Shown here: positions 28,353-38,097 of the stretch, piece after piece
How the letters are laid out: each line of letters opens with the position of its first letter
How positions within the stretch are numbered: the first letter of the stretch is position 1
DNA from: Microbacterium sp. LWO13-1.2
Lineage (GTDB): Bacteria > Actinomycetota > Actinomycetes > Actinomycetales > Microbacteriaceae
Assembly (NCBI RefSeq): GCF_038397725.1
Contig: NZ_CP151634.1
Span: forward strand, 372,001-436,000
Direction of reading: 5' to 3'
DNA length: 64,000 nucleotides
Program-made: the position numbers and the translations under genes
The notes under the pieces: generated by a model
Told to the model about the DNA's origin: nothing
Database searches by the model: none
The model's input: only the letters and a program-made list of their open reading frames with translations

Positions 28353-28930
28353 AGGCCGGTCCGGCGCGTCTCGGCGACCTGGATGAGGGTGTCGCGGAGA
28401 GCTTCCGCCGCGCCCTGCGTGAGACCCGGGATCTGCACTCCGGTCGTCGCCGCGGCGGTGACCATCTTCAGCTGACTCACTCCGAAGGCACGATCCAACG
28501 GGCCCTGCGTGATGTCGACCAGCTGCATCCGCCCGTACGGAACAGCGATCATGCGCTGCCAGAGGATGCCCTTGCGGAAGACGATGTCGTCGGCGCGGAG
28601 CATGTACCCGATCGCCTTCGCCTGCCGCGGCAGGATGATCAGGGTGATCAGCGTGACCAGGACGATCACGACCGCGGGGATCCACGCCCAGGTCTGCTCG
28701 AATCCCAGTGCCATGACGGATGCCGCGATCGCGACGACCACGATGAAGAGCACGTTCTGCACGATCTGCGACACCACGTAGCGCGGCGAGATCTGGTGCC
28801 AGGCGCCGTCGAGCTCGAGACGATTCTCGTTGCGGGCTGTGCGCAGCTGTCCGTAGGTGCCCTGGTCGAGGGCTGCGCGGTCAGTGCCCTCCGTAGGGTT
28901 CAGGGGCGTGGTCTCTGGGTTCTGAGTCAT
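28349..28930 (-). CDS. PH-domain (bPH2/YdbS-like) membrane protein
   Basis: A 193-aa protein with a polar N-terminus, two membrane segments (about residues 50-95) and one bPH2 domain (MIAVPYGRMQLVDITQGPLDRAFG). It is the partner of the larger PH-domain protein. ATG 28930 has GAAGGA 6 bases upstream although the gene then overlaps the DUF3180 gene by 50 bases in another frame; the ribosome-binding site argues that the overlap is real. Confidence 0.87.
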   Translation of the reverse strand: MTQNPETTPLNPTEGTDRAALDQGTYGQLRTARNENRLELDGAWHQISPRYVVSQIVQNVLFIVVVAIAASVMALGFEQTWAWIPAVVIVLVTLITLIILPRQAKAIGYMLRADDIVFRKGILWQRMIAVPYGRMQLVDITQGPLDRAFGVSQLKMVTAAATTGVQIPGLTQGAAEALRDTLIQVAETRRTGL

Positions 28931-29363
28931 CAGGATCCTTCGGCAGGGTGCAGAACTGTTCGGCGATGAGGCCGGCGATCACGAGGGCGATCGCGCTCCC
29001 CATCAGCGCCAGCATGGCCACAGTCGACCCTACCGGGGGATCGATCGGACGGGTCAGCAGGAACACGAGGAGCCCCGCTCCGATTCCGGCCATGATCGCA
29101 CCGAGCAGGCTGGACGCGCGAGCGAGCGTTGCCGCCCGCAAGGCGCGGAACGGGTCGATCCGTCCGGCGCCCCGCACGCTCCGGCGCACCGGCCACGCCA
29201 CCCCGAGCGACGCGGCGGCGACGAGCAGCAGGAGGACCGGAAGCAGAAGCGACGGGGTGAACGTCGCGCGGCCCGTCGCGGTGAGGAGTTGATCGAGCAG
29301 GAAACCGGCTCCGACGCCGAGGAGCGCGAGCAGCGCCAGGAGACCTGCCGAGGTGCGTTTCAT
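28881..29363 (-). CDS. DUF3180 membrane protein
   Basis: A 160-aa protein with four predicted membrane segments (residues about 5-25, 38-58, 80-105, 115-135) and a polar acidic tail (LPKDPDDSEPRDHAPEP). The DUF3180 family is actinobacterial and typically sits directly after folK, as here. Its ATG overlaps the folK stop by four bases. Function unknown. Confidence 0.85.
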   Translation of the reverse strand: MKRTSAGLLALLALLGVGAGFLLDQLLTATGRATFTPSLLLPVLLLLVAAASLGVAWPVRRSVRGAGRIDPFRALRAATLARASSLLGAIMAGIGAGLLVFLLTRPIDPPVGSTVAMLALMGSAIALVIAGLIAEQFCTLPKDPDDSEPRDHAPEPYGGH

Positions 29364-29899
29364 ACCGCGTCCTGTGCGCGCAGCCTCGTCGCGAGGTCGG
29401 CCACCCGACCGTGCCCGACGAGCTCAGCCTCCGGGTCGAGCGTCAGCCACGGCTCGAGCACGAACAGCCGTTCGGCAGCGCGCGGATGCGGCAGCTGGAG
29501 GCGCTCGTCGACGGACGTGACATCGCCGTAGGCGATCAGGTCGAGGTCGAGGGTGCGATCGCCCCAGCGCTCGTGTCGCACCCTGCCGTTCTCGTCTTCG
29601 ATGGCGTGCAGCATCCCGAGGAGGATCTCGGGGGCGAGCTGCGTGGTCACGAGTGCCACGGCATTCACGTACCCCGGAGCATCCGGATCAGGACCGTCGA
29701 GGCGCAGCGCGACGGTCTCGAAGAGCTCGGACAGCCGCACCTCGCTCACCAGCGGCAGACGCCCGATGCGCTCGGCGGCATGACGGATCGTCGCCTGCCG
29801 ATCGCCGAGGTTGGCGCCGAAGGCGACGACCGCGACAGCATCCTCTCGTCCTGGGCGGACGGGGGGTGCCGGCGGCGGGTTGGTGAGGTTGCGGCTCAT
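29360..29899 (-). CDS. folK: 2-amino-4-hydroxy-6-hydroxymethyldihydropteridine pyrophosphokinase
   Basis: A 179-aa folate enzyme that pyrophosphorylates hydroxymethyl-dihydropterin. The core shows AFGANLGDRQATIR, the family Arg/Asp segment RWGDRTLDLDLIAYGD with metal-binding Asp residues, and LPHPRAAERLFVLEPW. I chose ATG 29899 because it overlaps the folB stop (ATGA) like the other joints of this operon; an ATG 9 bases upstream is possible. Confidence 0.95.
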   Translation of the reverse strand: MSRNLTNPPPAPPVRPGREDAVAVVAFGANLGDRQATIRHAAERIGRLPLVSEVRLSELFETVALRLDGPDPDAPGYVNAVALVTTQLAPEILLGMLHAIEDENGRVRHERWGDRTLDLDLIAYGDVTSVDERLQLPHPRAAERLFVLEPWLTLDPEAELVGHGRVADLATRLRAQDAV

Positions 29900-30297
29900 G
29901 CCGGCCACTCCGACGAGGAGGCGCCGTCCGACGTGCGACCGCGGTGCAGGGTCACCGCGACGTCGGCGAAGGTGAGCGGGATCGGGGCATGCGGCTTGTG
30001 CACGGTGACGGCGGCATGCTGCACCCGCGGGTCTTCGAGGACGACGTCGGCGATCCGCGCCGCGAGCGTCTCGATGAGGTTCACCGGCTCGCCGGCGACG
30101 ACCGCTGCGACTTTCTCGGCGAGTTCGCCGTAGTGCACGGTGTCGGTGACGTCATCGGACTCGGCCGCTCGTGCCAGCGACATCGACAGGCGCAGATCGA
30201 TGGTGAACTCCTGGCCGTCCTCGCGCTCGTGGTCGTAGACGCCGTGACGTCCGAACACGGTGAGGCCGGTGAGGACGATGTGGTCGAGCTCGAACAT
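29896..30297 (-). CDS. folB: Dihydroneopterin aldolase
   Basis: A 133-aa enzyme that cleaves dihydroneopterin to hydroxymethyl-dihydropterin and glycolaldehyde. It has LTGLTVFGRHGVYDHER with the conserved His-Gly-Val, SDDVTDTVHYGEL, ETLAARIADVVL and the VHKPHAPIPLTFADV catalytic lysine segment. AAGGG lies about 8 bases before ATG 30297. It lies between folP (5-base gap) and folK. Confidence 0.95.
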   Translation of the reverse strand: MFELDHIVLTGLTVFGRHGVYDHEREDGQEFTIDLRLSMSLARAAESDDVTDTVHYGELAEKVAAVVAGEPVNLIETLAARIADVVLEDPRVQHAAVTVHKPHAPIPLTFADVAVTLHRGRTSDGASSSEWPA

Positions 30298-30302
30298 GAG
30301 GA

Positions 30303-31106
30303 TTACCCTTCCCAGGCGTGAGCGATGGCGAGGGCGTCGCGGGTTGCGGCCACATCGTGCACGCGTACGGCCCACACGCCCGCGCGCAGGGCGAGGGCGC
30401 TCGTGACGGCGGTCGCGAGATCGCGACGCGCCTCGGAGACGGATGCCTCGGCATCCGCCTGCAGCGTCTCCGCCAGGAAACGCTTCCGGGAGGTGCCGAT
30501 GAGCACCCGTGGGCCGAGGGCGACGATCTCGTCGAGGCCCCGCAGCACGTCCCAGTTCTGGGCGCCGGCCTTCGCGAAGCCGATGCCCGGGTCGACGATG
30601 AGACGCGAAGGGGCGATGCCGGCCGCAGCCGCCTCGCCGATGCGCTCCTGCAGCTCGCCGGCGACCTCACGTGCGACGCGGCGATAATCCGCGTGGGCGT
30701 GCATGTCTGCGGACGGACCCCGCCAGTGCCCGATCGCGAAGTCTGCCCCGGACTCGGCGACCACCGCGCGCATCTCCGGGTCGGCCAGACCGCCCGAGAC
30801 GTCATTGACGATGCGCGCGCCCGCATGAACGGCTGCGGCCGCAGTGGCAGCGTTGAGCGTGTCGATGCTCACCGGCACACCCGACTCGGCGAGGCGTTCG
30901 ATCACCGGGATGACGCGCTGCTGCTCGATGTCGGCACCGATGCGCTCGGCGCCGGGGCGGGTCGATTCGCCGCCGATGTCGAGGATGGTCGCTCCCTGTT
31001 CGCGCAGCAGCAGGCCGTGGGCGACCGCGTGCTCGACGTCGAGGTAGCGTCCGCCGTCGCTGAACGAATCCGGCGTGACATTGAGGATGCCCCAGATCGC
31101 CGTCAC
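30303..31106 (-). CDS. folP: Dihydropteroate synthase
   Basis: A 267-aa TIM-barrel enzyme joining p-aminobenzoate to the pterin, the sulfonamide target. The N-terminal signature WGILNVTPDSFSDGGRYLD, the pterin-phosphate loop DIGGESTRPGAERIG, VNDVSGGLADPEM and late GTSRKRFL are all present. The start is GTG 31106, overlapping the folE stop (GTGA) by four bases; longer in-frame starts would lie inside folE. Confidence 0.96.
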   Translation of the reverse strand: MTAIWGILNVTPDSFSDGGRYLDVEHAVAHGLLLREQGATILDIGGESTRPGAERIGADIEQQRVIPVIERLAESGVPVSIDTLNAATAAAAVHAGARIVNDVSGGLADPEMRAVVAESGADFAIGHWRGPSADMHAHADYRRVAREVAGELQERIGEAAAAGIAPSRLIVDPGIGFAKAGAQNWDVLRGLDEIVALGPRVLIGTSRKRFLAETLQADAEASVSEARRDLATAVTSALALRAGVWAVRVHDVAATRDALAIAHAWEG

Positions 31107-31729
31107 AACGCGGGTCCCGTACCGCTCGATGAGCGCCCGGATGGGCTGCCGATCAGCGTGATCAGTTCGGCGCGTGCGATCGGCTCGGTGTACACGCCGC
31201 GGGCTGCGATCGTGAGCGTGGATGCCTCGGGCTGACGGCCGCCGCGCATCGTGACGCACCCGTGGCTGGCATCGAGGACGACGAGCACGCCACGCGTGTC
31301 GAGGTGCTCGGCGATCGTGTCGGCGATCTGTTCGCCGAGACGCTCCTGCACCTGCGGTCGCGCGGCGAGCGTCTCCACGACGCGCACGAGCGCCCCCAGG
31401 CCGACCACCTGCTCGCCGGGAAGATAGGCGAGGTGAGCGTGACCGGCGAAGGGGAGCAGGTGATGCTCGCAGACGGAGCGGAAGCGGATGTCGCGCAGCA
31501 GTACGGCGCCGGACGGAAGCGTGTCCGGAGCCGGACCACGGGCCACGCTGATCGTGTGTGCGAGCGGTGCCGCCGCATCCTGACCGACACCGGCGAAGTA
31601 CTCCGAGTACAGCTCAGCCATCCGTGCGGGCGTCTGCTTCAGACCGGGGCGATCCGGGTCCTCGCCGATCGCCTCGAGCAGCTCACGAGTGAGTCGCTCG
31701 ACACGCGCCCTGTCGACGGCCACGGTCAC
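31103..31729 (-). CDS. folE: GTP cyclohydrolase I
   Basis: A 208-aa enzyme making dihydroneopterin triphosphate, the first step of folate synthesis. Zinc ligands are visible in [19 protein letters not shown] and in the C-terminal [32 protein letters not shown] lies between. The GTG start overlaps the ftsH stop by four bases, so translation is coupled. Confidence 0.97.
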   Translation of the reverse strand: MTVAVDRARVERLTRELLEAIGEDPDRPGLKQTPARMAELYSEYFAGVGQDAAAPLAHTISVARGPAPDTLPSGAVLLRDIRFRSVCEHHLLPFAGHAHLAYLPGEQVVGLGALVRVVETLAARPQVQERLGEQIADTIAEHLDTRGVLVVLDASHGCVTMRGGRQPEASTLTIAARGVYTEPIARAELITLIGSPSGRSSSGTGPAL

Positions 31730-33735
31730 GCCGTCGCTGGTCGGCTGTGACCCGTCGCGTTCGCTGATCCGGCCTGACTGCGCGTCGTCACGGCATCCGC
31801 TGGCGCCTCAACGGAGGCAGCCAGCGAGACATCGCGCTTGGGAACCTCGATCGGAGGCCGCTGCGAGACCGGGCGGTCTTCGCTGCTCAACCACAGCGGG
31901 CGCTCGGGGAGCTTCTGCACCTCGGTGAAGATCTCGGCGATCTGGTTGTGGTCGAGGGTCTCCTGCTCGAGCAGGGCCAGCGCGAGTCGGTCGAGGATGT
32001 CACGGTTCTGGCTGATCACCTGATAGGCCTCGTTGTGCGCCTGCTCGATGAGGGCGCGCACCTCGGCATCGACACGCTCGGCGACGCTCTCGGAGTACTC
32101 ACGGCCGCGTCCGACGTCGCGGGCGACGAACATGTCGCCGCCTTCGTGTCCGAGCTTGACCGGGCCGACCTCGGTGGTCATGCCGTACTCGATGACCATC
32201 TTGCGGGCGATCGACGTCGCCTTCTCGATGTCGTTCGATGCACCGGTGGTCGGGTCGTGGAAGACGATCTCCTCGGCGACGCGGCCGCCCATGGCGTAGG
32301 CGAGCTGATCCTGCAGCTCGTTGCGGGTGACCGAGTACTTGTCGTCGAGCGGCAGCACCATCGTGTAGCCGAGGGCCTTGCCTCGAGGGAGGATCGTGAT
32401 CTTCGTGACCGGATCGGTGTAGTTCATCGCCGCCGCCGCGAGCGCGTGTCCGCCCTCGTGGTACGCCGTGATGAGCTTCTCCTTGTCCTTCATCACGCGG
32501 GTGCGGCGTTGCGGGCCGCCGATCACGCGGTCGATGGCCTCGTCGAGCGCGCGGTTGTCGACGAGCTGCGCGTTGGAGCGAGCAGTCAGCAGAGCCGCCT
32601 CGTTGAGGACGTTGGCGAGGTCCGCACCGGTGAAGCCCGGCGTCTTGCGCGCGACGATCTCGAGGTCGACGCTCTTGGCCAGCGGCTTGCCCTTCGAGTG
32701 CACCTCGAGGATCTTCTGGCGGCCCTTGAGGTCAGGGGCGTCCACGCCGATCTGCCGGTCGAAACGGCCGGGGCGCAGCAGCGCAGGGTCGAGGATGTCG
32801 GGGCGGTTCGTCGCCGCGATCACGATGACGTTCGCGTTCGGGTCGAAACCGTCCATCTCGACGAGCATCTGGTTGAGGGTCTGCTCGCGCTCGTCGTTGC
32901 CGCCGCCCATGCCAGCACCGCGGTGACGGCCGACGGCGTCGATCTCATCGATGAAGATGATCGCGGGTGCCGCTTCCTTCGCCTGGTTGAACAGGTCGCG
33001 GACGCGGGATGCTCCCACACCGACGAACATCTCGACGAAGTCCGATCCGGAGATGGAGTAGAACGGCGCTCCGGCCTCACCGGCGACAGCGCGGGCGAGG
33101 AGGGTCTTACCGGTTCCGGGAGGGCCGTACAGCAGCACGCCCTTCGGGATACGCGCTCCGATGGCCTGGAACTTCGCGGGGTCCTGCAGGAACTCCTTGA
33201 TCTCGTGGAGTTCCTCGATCGCCTCGTCAGCCCCGGCGACGTCGGCGAAGGTGACCGTCGGGGTCTCCTTGTTCACCAGTTTCGCCTTGGACTTGCCGAA
33301 CTGCATGACCTTGCTGCCACCGCCCTGCATGGACGAGAGCAGCCACCAGAACAGCAGACCGAGCAGCACCAGCGGGAGCAGCAGCGAGAGGAAGCCGTCG
33401 AACCAGGTCGCACGCGGCACGGCGTCGTTGAAGCCGTCCTTGGGCTCGGCTTCGTTGATCGCGGTGACGACTTCGTCGGCCCGGGCAGTCACGTAGTAGA
33501 ACTGCACGTTCTCGGCGCCCTCGAACGGTTTCGACAGGGTCATGTCGACGCGCTGATCGCCGTCGGTGTTCACCACCTCGGTGACGGAGCTGCCGGCGAG
33601 CAGCTTCAGGCCCTCCTGCGTGGAAATCTGCTTGGGGGCTCCGAGGTTCGAGATCAGCAGGAAGCCGCCGAACAGGAGCAGTCCGATCAGCGCCACGTAG
33701 ATCAGCGGATTCCGGGTGATCTTCTTCACGTCCAT
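31726..33735 (-). CDS. ftsH: ATP-dependent membrane zinc protease FtsH
   Basis: A 669-aa membrane AAA protease controlling membrane-protein quality. Membrane segments flank a short outer domain (residues about 10-30 and 112-132). The AAA module has Walker [14 protein letters not shown], Walker [10 protein letters not shown] and the SRH region [12 protein letters not shown]; the peptidase has the zinc motif HEGGH near residue 430 with the downstream Asp. A divergent Pro/Ala/Thr-rich C-terminal tail of about 40 residues follows. It lies 78 bases after hpt and leads into folE. Confidence 0.97.
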   Translation of the reverse strand: MDVKKITRNPLIYVALIGLLLFGGFLLISNLGAPKQISTQEGLKLLAGSSVTEVVNTDGDQRVDMTLSKPFEGAENVQFYYVTARADEVVTAINEAEPKDGFNDAVPRATWFDGFLSLLLPLVLLGLLFWWLLSSMQGGGSKVMQFGKSKAKLVNKETPTVTFADVAGADEAIEELHEIKEFLQDPAKFQAIGARIPKGVLLYGPPGTGKTLLARAVAGEAGAPFYSISGSDFVEMFVGVGASRVRDLFNQAKEAAPAIIFIDEIDAVGRHRGAGMGGGNDEREQTLNQMLVEMDGFDPNANVIVIAATNRPDILDPALLRPGRFDRQIGVDAPDLKGRQKILEVHSKGKPLAKSVDLEIVARKTPGFTGADLANVLNEAALLTARSNAQLVDNRALDEAIDRVIGGPQRRTRVMKDKEKLITAYHEGGHALAAAAMNYTDPVTKITILPRGKALGYTMVLPLDDKYSVTRNELQDQLAYAMGGRVAEEIVFHDPTTGASNDIEKATSIARKMVIEYGMTTEVGPVKLGHEGGDMFVARDVGRGREYSESVAERVDAEVRALIEQAHNEAYQVISQNRDILDRLALALLEQETLDHNQIAEIFTEVQKLPERPLWLSSEDRPVSQRPPIEVPKRDVSLAASVEAPADAVTTRSQAGSANATGHSRPATA

Positions 33736-33813
33736 GATCCGATCAGCGTATCGCGCCGCACTTTACGGTCGGCTGTGATTCGCCCACGGCGTACGCGCGC
33801 GCGGGCGCGAGCG

Positions 33814-34365
33814 TTAGGAGTAGACGTGCGGTGCGAGCACCGCGACATCGCGAAGATTGCGGTAGCGCTCGTTGTAGTCGAGGCCGTAGCCGACGACGAA
33901 GTCGGTGGGAATGTCGAAGCCGACGTAGCGGCAGTCGATCTCGACCTTCGCTGCCTCCGGCTTGCGCAGCAGTGCCAGCACCTCGATCGACTCGGCGCCG
34001 CGGGACTCGAAGTTCTCCAGCAGCCAGCTGAGGGTGAGGCCGGAATCGATGATGTCCTCGACGATCAGCACGTGCTTGCCGTTGATGTCGACGTCGAGGT
34101 CCTTGCGGATCTGCACGACGCCGCTGGACTTCGTGCTCGCGCCATAGCTGGAGACCGCCATCCAGTCCATCGGAGCGTGGAACGGCAGCGCACGAGCGAA
34201 GTCGGCCATCACCATGATCGCGCCCTTGAGCACGCCGATCAGGATCAGGTCCTTGCCCGCGTAGTCCGCGGCGACGCGGGCGGCGAGCTCCTCGAGCTTG
34301 GCGAGGATCTCCTCCTCTGTGACGAGGATTTGAGCAAGGTCATCCTGGATTTCCGCGGCGCGCAT
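33814..34365 (-). CDS. hpt: Hypoxanthine phosphoribosyltransferase
   Basis: A 183-aa purine-salvage enzyme. The PRPP-binding motif VLIVEDIIDSGLTLSWLL (residues about 105-122), the ILIGVLKGAIMVMADFARAL loop and the late FVVGYGLDYNERYRNL segment are diagnostic. It heads the hpt-ftsH-fol series; in most actinobacteria tilS is immediately upstream, but here about 3.8 kb intervenes. Confidence 0.96.
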   Translation of the reverse strand: MRAAEIQDDLAQILVTEEEILAKLEELAARVAADYAGKDLILIGVLKGAIMVMADFARALPFHAPMDWMAVSSYGASTKSSGVVQIRKDLDVDINGKHVLIVEDIIDSGLTLSWLLENFESRGAESIEVLALLRKPEAAKVEIDCRYVGFDIPTDFVVGYGLDYNERYRNLRDVAVLAPHVYS

Positions 34366-34506
34366 GGATCGATTTTAGGTGACGCGATCGGATGCTCGGG
34401 CACAGCTCTTGCGATCGAACACTGCCAACCCTCCTCAGCAGGCCGCATCCGCACTACTGTGAGCGGGAGAAGAGGGGCGGACGCCCACTGACGGAAGGAT
34501 TCACCC

Positions 34507-35112
34507 ATGGCTCTTGACGACATCCTCAAGCAGGTGCCGATCGACGACATCGCGAAGAAGCTGGGCGTCTCCCCCGACGTCGCCAAGCAGGCGGTCGAGC
34601 AGGGCGGCGCCGTGCTGCTCAGCGGTCTCGCGAAGAACGCCGAGACCTCAGAGGGGTCCGCAGCGATCGAGAACGCGCTCAAGAAGCACAAGGGTGCGAA
34701 GGGTGCGGCGACCGTCGACGACATCGATCAGGCCGACGGCGGCAAGATCGTCTCGCACATCCTCGGCGCGAAGGAGAAGGAGGTCACCGCAACTCTCACC
34801 GAGTCCAAGGAGACCGCCGGCATCGACTTCGGCAAGCTTCTGCCGATCCTCGCCCCGATCGTGATGGGCCTGATCGCGAACGCGACGAAGGGCAAGACCG
34901 GCACGACGGAGGCAGCGACGGAGCAGTCCGGCGGCGGGATCGGCGACCTCATCGGGGGCCTCCTCGGCGGCGGCAACGGTTCCGGTGGCAGCAGCGGCGG
35001 CGGCGGAATCGGCGACCTGCTCGGCGGTCTCCTGGGCGGCGGCTCCGGCGGCAACACGGGCGGCGGCGGAATCGGCGATCTCCTGGGCGGCCTCCTCGGC
35101 GGCAAGAAGTAG
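34507..35112 (+). CDS. DUF937 family protein with Gly-rich C-terminal repeats
   Basis: A 201-aa protein. Residues about 1-135 match DUF937: LDDILKQVPIDDIAKKLGV and the helical VDDIDQADGGKIVSHILGA. The last ~60 residues contain three copies of GIGDLLGGLLGG or GIGDLIGGLLGG separated by Gly/Ser spacers, which may mediate assembly. A GGAAGGA site precedes the ATG. Role unknown; DUF937 proteins are widely found and lack a defined function. Confidence 0.88.
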   Translation: MALDDILKQVPIDDIAKKLGVSPDVAKQAVEQGGAVLLSGLAKNAETSEGSAAIENALKKHKGAKGAATVDDIDQADGGKIVSHILGAKEKEVTATLTESKETAGIDFGKLLPILAPIVMGLIANATKGKTGTTEAATEQSGGGIGDLIGGLLGGGNGSGGSSGGGGIGDLLGGLLGGGSGGNTGGGGIGDLLGGLLGGKK

Positions 35113-35126
35113 CAGCACCGAACGCA

Positions 35127-35159
35127 TCGACGGGCTCAGGTGATCCCTGAGCCCGTCGA
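35127..35159. terminator. Hairpin between DUF937 and GH85 genes
   Basis: TCGACGGGCTCAGG (35127-35140) is exactly inverted at 35146-35159 around TGATC. It probably terminates the converging DUF937 and GH85 genes; its arms are also similar to a widespread actinobacterial extragenic repeat (ending TGTCGA or CGTCGA), so it may derive from one. Confidence 0.65.
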
Positions 35160-35166
35160 ACTGTTT

Positions 35167-35208
35167 CCGGATGCCGGATGCCGGATGCTCAGCGCACCCG
35201 GCATCCGG
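35167..35208. repeat. Heptamer tandem repeat and hairpin
   Basis: CCGGATG is repeated three times in tandem from 35167, and CCGGATGCCGG is mirrored by CCGGCATCCGG at 35198-35208, giving a second hairpin just past the GH85 stop. Confidence 0.55.
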
Positions 35209-35214
35209 TGGGTG

Positions 35215-38052
35215 TCACTGCCGGAGGTCCGCCGTATCGAGGACGAGCGGTTCCGACGTGTTGCCAGCGTAATCCGTCACGACGATGGAGATCTTCTCGG
35301 CATCGGGATACGGCCGCGTGATCAACAGCTCGCGGTTCGCGTCGGTGGCGCCGCGGGTCGCCGTGAACTGCTCCACGCCGTCGTACGCGACGGTCAGCGT
35401 GTGCCAGTCCCACGTACTCGGCGGTGTCAGCCGCCATCCGTCGGCATCCGACACGACGTCCGCCGGCAGATACGAAGCCGCGAGCGAATCGTGGGTGTTC
35501 CCGCGGTACGAGACCGGCATGACGCCTCGCGGCTTCCCGGCCGGGTTCAGCGGCACCACAGATACGTCGTAGCGGCGCCCCTCAGGATCGGCCACCGGAA
35601 CGACAGCCGTTCGGGCATCCGCACCCACGCGCACCTCGATCTTCTCCGCACCGGCGACGTCCTGCGCAGTGAGCTCTACCAGATACCCGCCGACCCTCGC
35701 GGGCGAGGCGGGCGCCTGCCATGACACCTGCACGGAACCTGCCTCTGCCGCCTGCGTGCGGAAGCCACGAGCATCCGTGGTCTCCGCGACGCTGATCGCC
35801 GAGACGGACTTGTCCAGTCCGATGAGCTGGGTCGCCGGCTCGGATCGCACGCCGTCCTTGCCCACCGCGACGACCTCGATGGCGAGGTCGCCGTGTCCCG
35901 GCTCCATGTCGAGGTTCTGCACATGCAGCGTGCCGTCGTAGGTGCCGCCGAGCCAGACCCGCTCGCCGTCGCCGCGAGTGGCGTAGACCTCGTAGGAATC
36001 GACCTCGTCGAACGACTGCAGGTCCCACGACAGCACCGCCTCGCCCGATGCGTAGAGGGCATCGACGCTGAGCGCGCTCGGCGCAGCCGGTGCAGACTCG
36101 TCCGCGCCGACCTGGATGCCGCCGAGATTGACCTGCACTCCGTCCGACTGTCCTGCCAGCGTCAGACCGAGCGTGGCGATGCGCCGGCCGGACTGCTCGC
36201 CCAGGTCGACCGTTTCGGTCGCCCAGTCCGCCCCGCTGTGCGATAGCGGGTAGTTCACGACGGTGTCCGGCTGGTCGGCGTAGACCACAGCGAGCTGCGC
36301 GCCGACGCCTGCACCGGACGGCACCGCGTAGGTGACATCGACCTCGGTGGCGGATTCGACGGCGAGATCGGTCTTGAAGAGGCGCATCGTGGTGTCTTCG
36401 GCCAGGCCGCCGTAGATCGCCAGCGACGAACCGCCCCGGAACGCCCCGATCGGCGCGAACGGCGTCGCGGTCTCCACCCCCTGGGTGTCCTTACGAGCGA
36501 GGTCGGTGCCGTAGTCGAAATCGGCGTGCAGGTCGGATGCCGCACCCGATGCCGTCTCGAACCACCACTGCCACGACGGCAGCAGCGACTGGATGCTGAT
36601 GTTCGTCCACTCCTGCGCAGAAGAGTGACGCCCGTCATCCCACCATCCGACGCCGTGCCCCGTGTTGAACCAGCTGGCGAACTCGGTACCGCCGGCGACC
36701 GATCGCTCGGGCGTGAAGTCGGCGACGCCGGTCCACGCGTCGGCATCGGCGACGCCGACATCCGGACGGGCGTAGCCGGCTTCGGCGCCTGTTCGGGTGA
36801 CGTCTTCGCGAACGCCGGAGAAGAACATCCGCTCGCGTTCGGTGACCATCCACTGGTACGCGTCGGTCTGCATCAGCGGGAGCGGCTCGGTCTTCTGCAG
36901 ATCCGCGCCGAGGTCGTCGTCGAGCGATCGCTGGTAGAAGTCGGACGGGGTGAAGAGCGCGACCGAGGTGCGCGGATTCTTCGTGCCCGGCTCGTAGATG
37001 CTCGGGAACTCGGTGGTCGTCGGGTGCCCGCCGCCGAGCTTGCCCTGGTTGGCCTCCACACCGAGGAAGAACTCGTCATAGAGTTCAGGCCCGTACGCGT
37101 CTCGGATGCGATCCCATTCGGTGGCATCCGGCGCCCACTCGGGCCACCCGTAGTTCACGAAGACCGAGTCATGGATCTGCCCGTGCTCCTCGTCCTTCAG
37201 CCAGGCGACCTTGTCGTCGTCGATCGAGCTGTTCACGTCGTAGTAGTTCGTGTACATGCCGTTCGCCGTGAGGTACGCCATGAACTTCTTGAACGTGGCA
37301 TCGGGGTGCGGGCTGTGCTCCTCCTTGTTGAAGAAGTACCCGTCGTAGCCGAAGTATTCGGCCATCTCGATGAGCTTGTCCGCGACGGGGAAGGACCCGT
37401 CCTCGCGCTGATCGAGCAGCAGTTCGTCGACGCTGACGCCGGGGCGGAAGTACGGGTCGAAATAGATCGTCGCGATCGACAGAGCGCCGTTGCGATGCGC
37501 CGCGTTGGTGTACGCGGGGTTGGGGATGTTGACCGATCCGAATTCGAAGCCGCGGTTGCGCCAATCGGACGTCGCGGGGTCGTACAGCGCGGAGGGAGTG
37601 GCCCTGGTGGCGGCGCCGTGCCACGGGGCGAAGATGTCGGTGTACTGCCAGAAGTTGAGCGTGTGTTCGGAGAACTCGTCGTTGTACGGCGTGCTGCCGA
37701 AGAACGAGTTGCCGTAGTCGCCCTGCATCAGCAGCACCTGCGCGTCGCCGGTGAGGTCGGGATTGGCCTGGGTCGGGGCGAAAGGCTCGATCCGCGGCTG
37801 CAGCGGGATGCGGGCACGCAGCATCTCGGCGTCGGGGTCGGTCTCGGGAGACCAGTTCAGGATGTCGCGGACGCGATAGCCCGGGAATGACGGCTGCGCA
37901 GCGTCGACGGCGGCCTCTCCAGCGGGCGGATGCGAATCGGCAGCGTGGGCGGGCACGAGGCCGGCCACGACGAGGGCTGCACCGAGCGTCGTACCGACGA
38001 GCGCTCTGCGACGGTTTCGGTGGGGGCGCGTATGCGCGGGGACGGTGTTCAA
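35215..38052 (-). CDS. Secreted endo-beta-N-acetylglucosaminidase, GH85
   Basis: A 945-aa exported glycosidase that should cleave the chitobiose core of N-glycans. A signal peptide (basic start, hydrophobic run, cleavage near AHAAD, residue 38) precedes the GH85 domain (about residues 65-480); the catalytic motif is visible as GYDGYFFNKEEH near residue 240, with Asn and Glu. C-terminal beta-sandwich and fibronectin-like modules (about residues 480-945) probably bind glycan. No anchor motif is present, so it is likely released. The start is TTG 38052, with GGAGGAG 9 bases upstream. A palindromic operator lies at 38098-38113. Confidence 0.92.
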   Translation of the reverse strand: MNTVPAHTRPHRNRRRALVGTTLGAALVVAGLVPAHAADSHPPAGEAAVDAAQPSFPGYRVRDILNWSPETDPDAEMLRARIPLQPRIEPFAPTQANPDLTGDAQVLLMQGDYGNSFFGSTPYNDEFSEHTLNFWQYTDIFAPWHGAATRATPSALYDPATSDWRNRGFEFGSVNIPNPAYTNAAHRNGALSIATIYFDPYFRPGVSVDELLLDQREDGSFPVADKLIEMAEYFGYDGYFFNKEEHSPHPDATFKKFMAYLTANGMYTNYYDVNSSIDDDKVAWLKDEEHGQIHDSVFVNYGWPEWAPDATEWDRIRDAYGPELYDEFFLGVEANQGKLGGGHPTTTEFPSIYEPGTKNPRTSVALFTPSDFYQRSLDDDLGADLQKTEPLPLMQTDAYQWMVTERERMFFSGVREDVTRTGAEAGYARPDVGVADADAWTGVADFTPERSVAGGTEFASWFNTGHGVGWWDDGRHSSAQEWTNISIQSLLPSWQWWFETASGAASDLHADFDYGTDLARKDTQGVETATPFAPIGAFRGGSSLAIYGGLAEDTTMRLFKTDLAVESATEVDVTYAVPSGAGVGAQLAVVYADQPDTVVNYPLSHSGADWATETVDLGEQSGRRIATLGLTLAGQSDGVQVNLGGIQVGADESAPAAPSALSVDALYASGEAVLSWDLQSFDEVDSYEVYATRGDGERVWLGGTYDGTLHVQNLDMEPGHGDLAIEVVAVGKDGVRSEPATQLIGLDKSVSAISVAETTDARGFRTQAAEAGSVQVSWQAPASPARVGGYLVELTAQDVAGAEKIEVRVGADARTAVVPVADPEGRRYDVSVVPLNPAGKPRGVMPVSYRGNTHDSLAASYLPADVVSDADGWRLTPPSTWDWHTLTVAYDGVEQFTATRGATDANRELLITRPYPDAEKISIVVTDYAGNTSEPLVLDTADLRQ

Positions 38053-38097
38053 CGCAGATCTCCTCCGATGAGCGGAGCGACGGATGCTGGGGGCACC

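Noticed and set aside
30470..30490. Palindrome-like GGAAACGCTTCC inside folP
   Set aside because: It resembles a LacI-type operator but lies in the middle of the coding region, where it encodes the conserved SRKRFL motif; likely coincidence.
31948..34491. A very long open frame (847 codons) on the + strand opposite ftsH and hpt
   Set aside because: It is antisense to unmistakable ftsH and hpt reading frames. High GC at third positions makes opposite-strand stops rare; the translated sequence shows no domain and is Arg/Asp/Val-rich as expected for an antisense frame.
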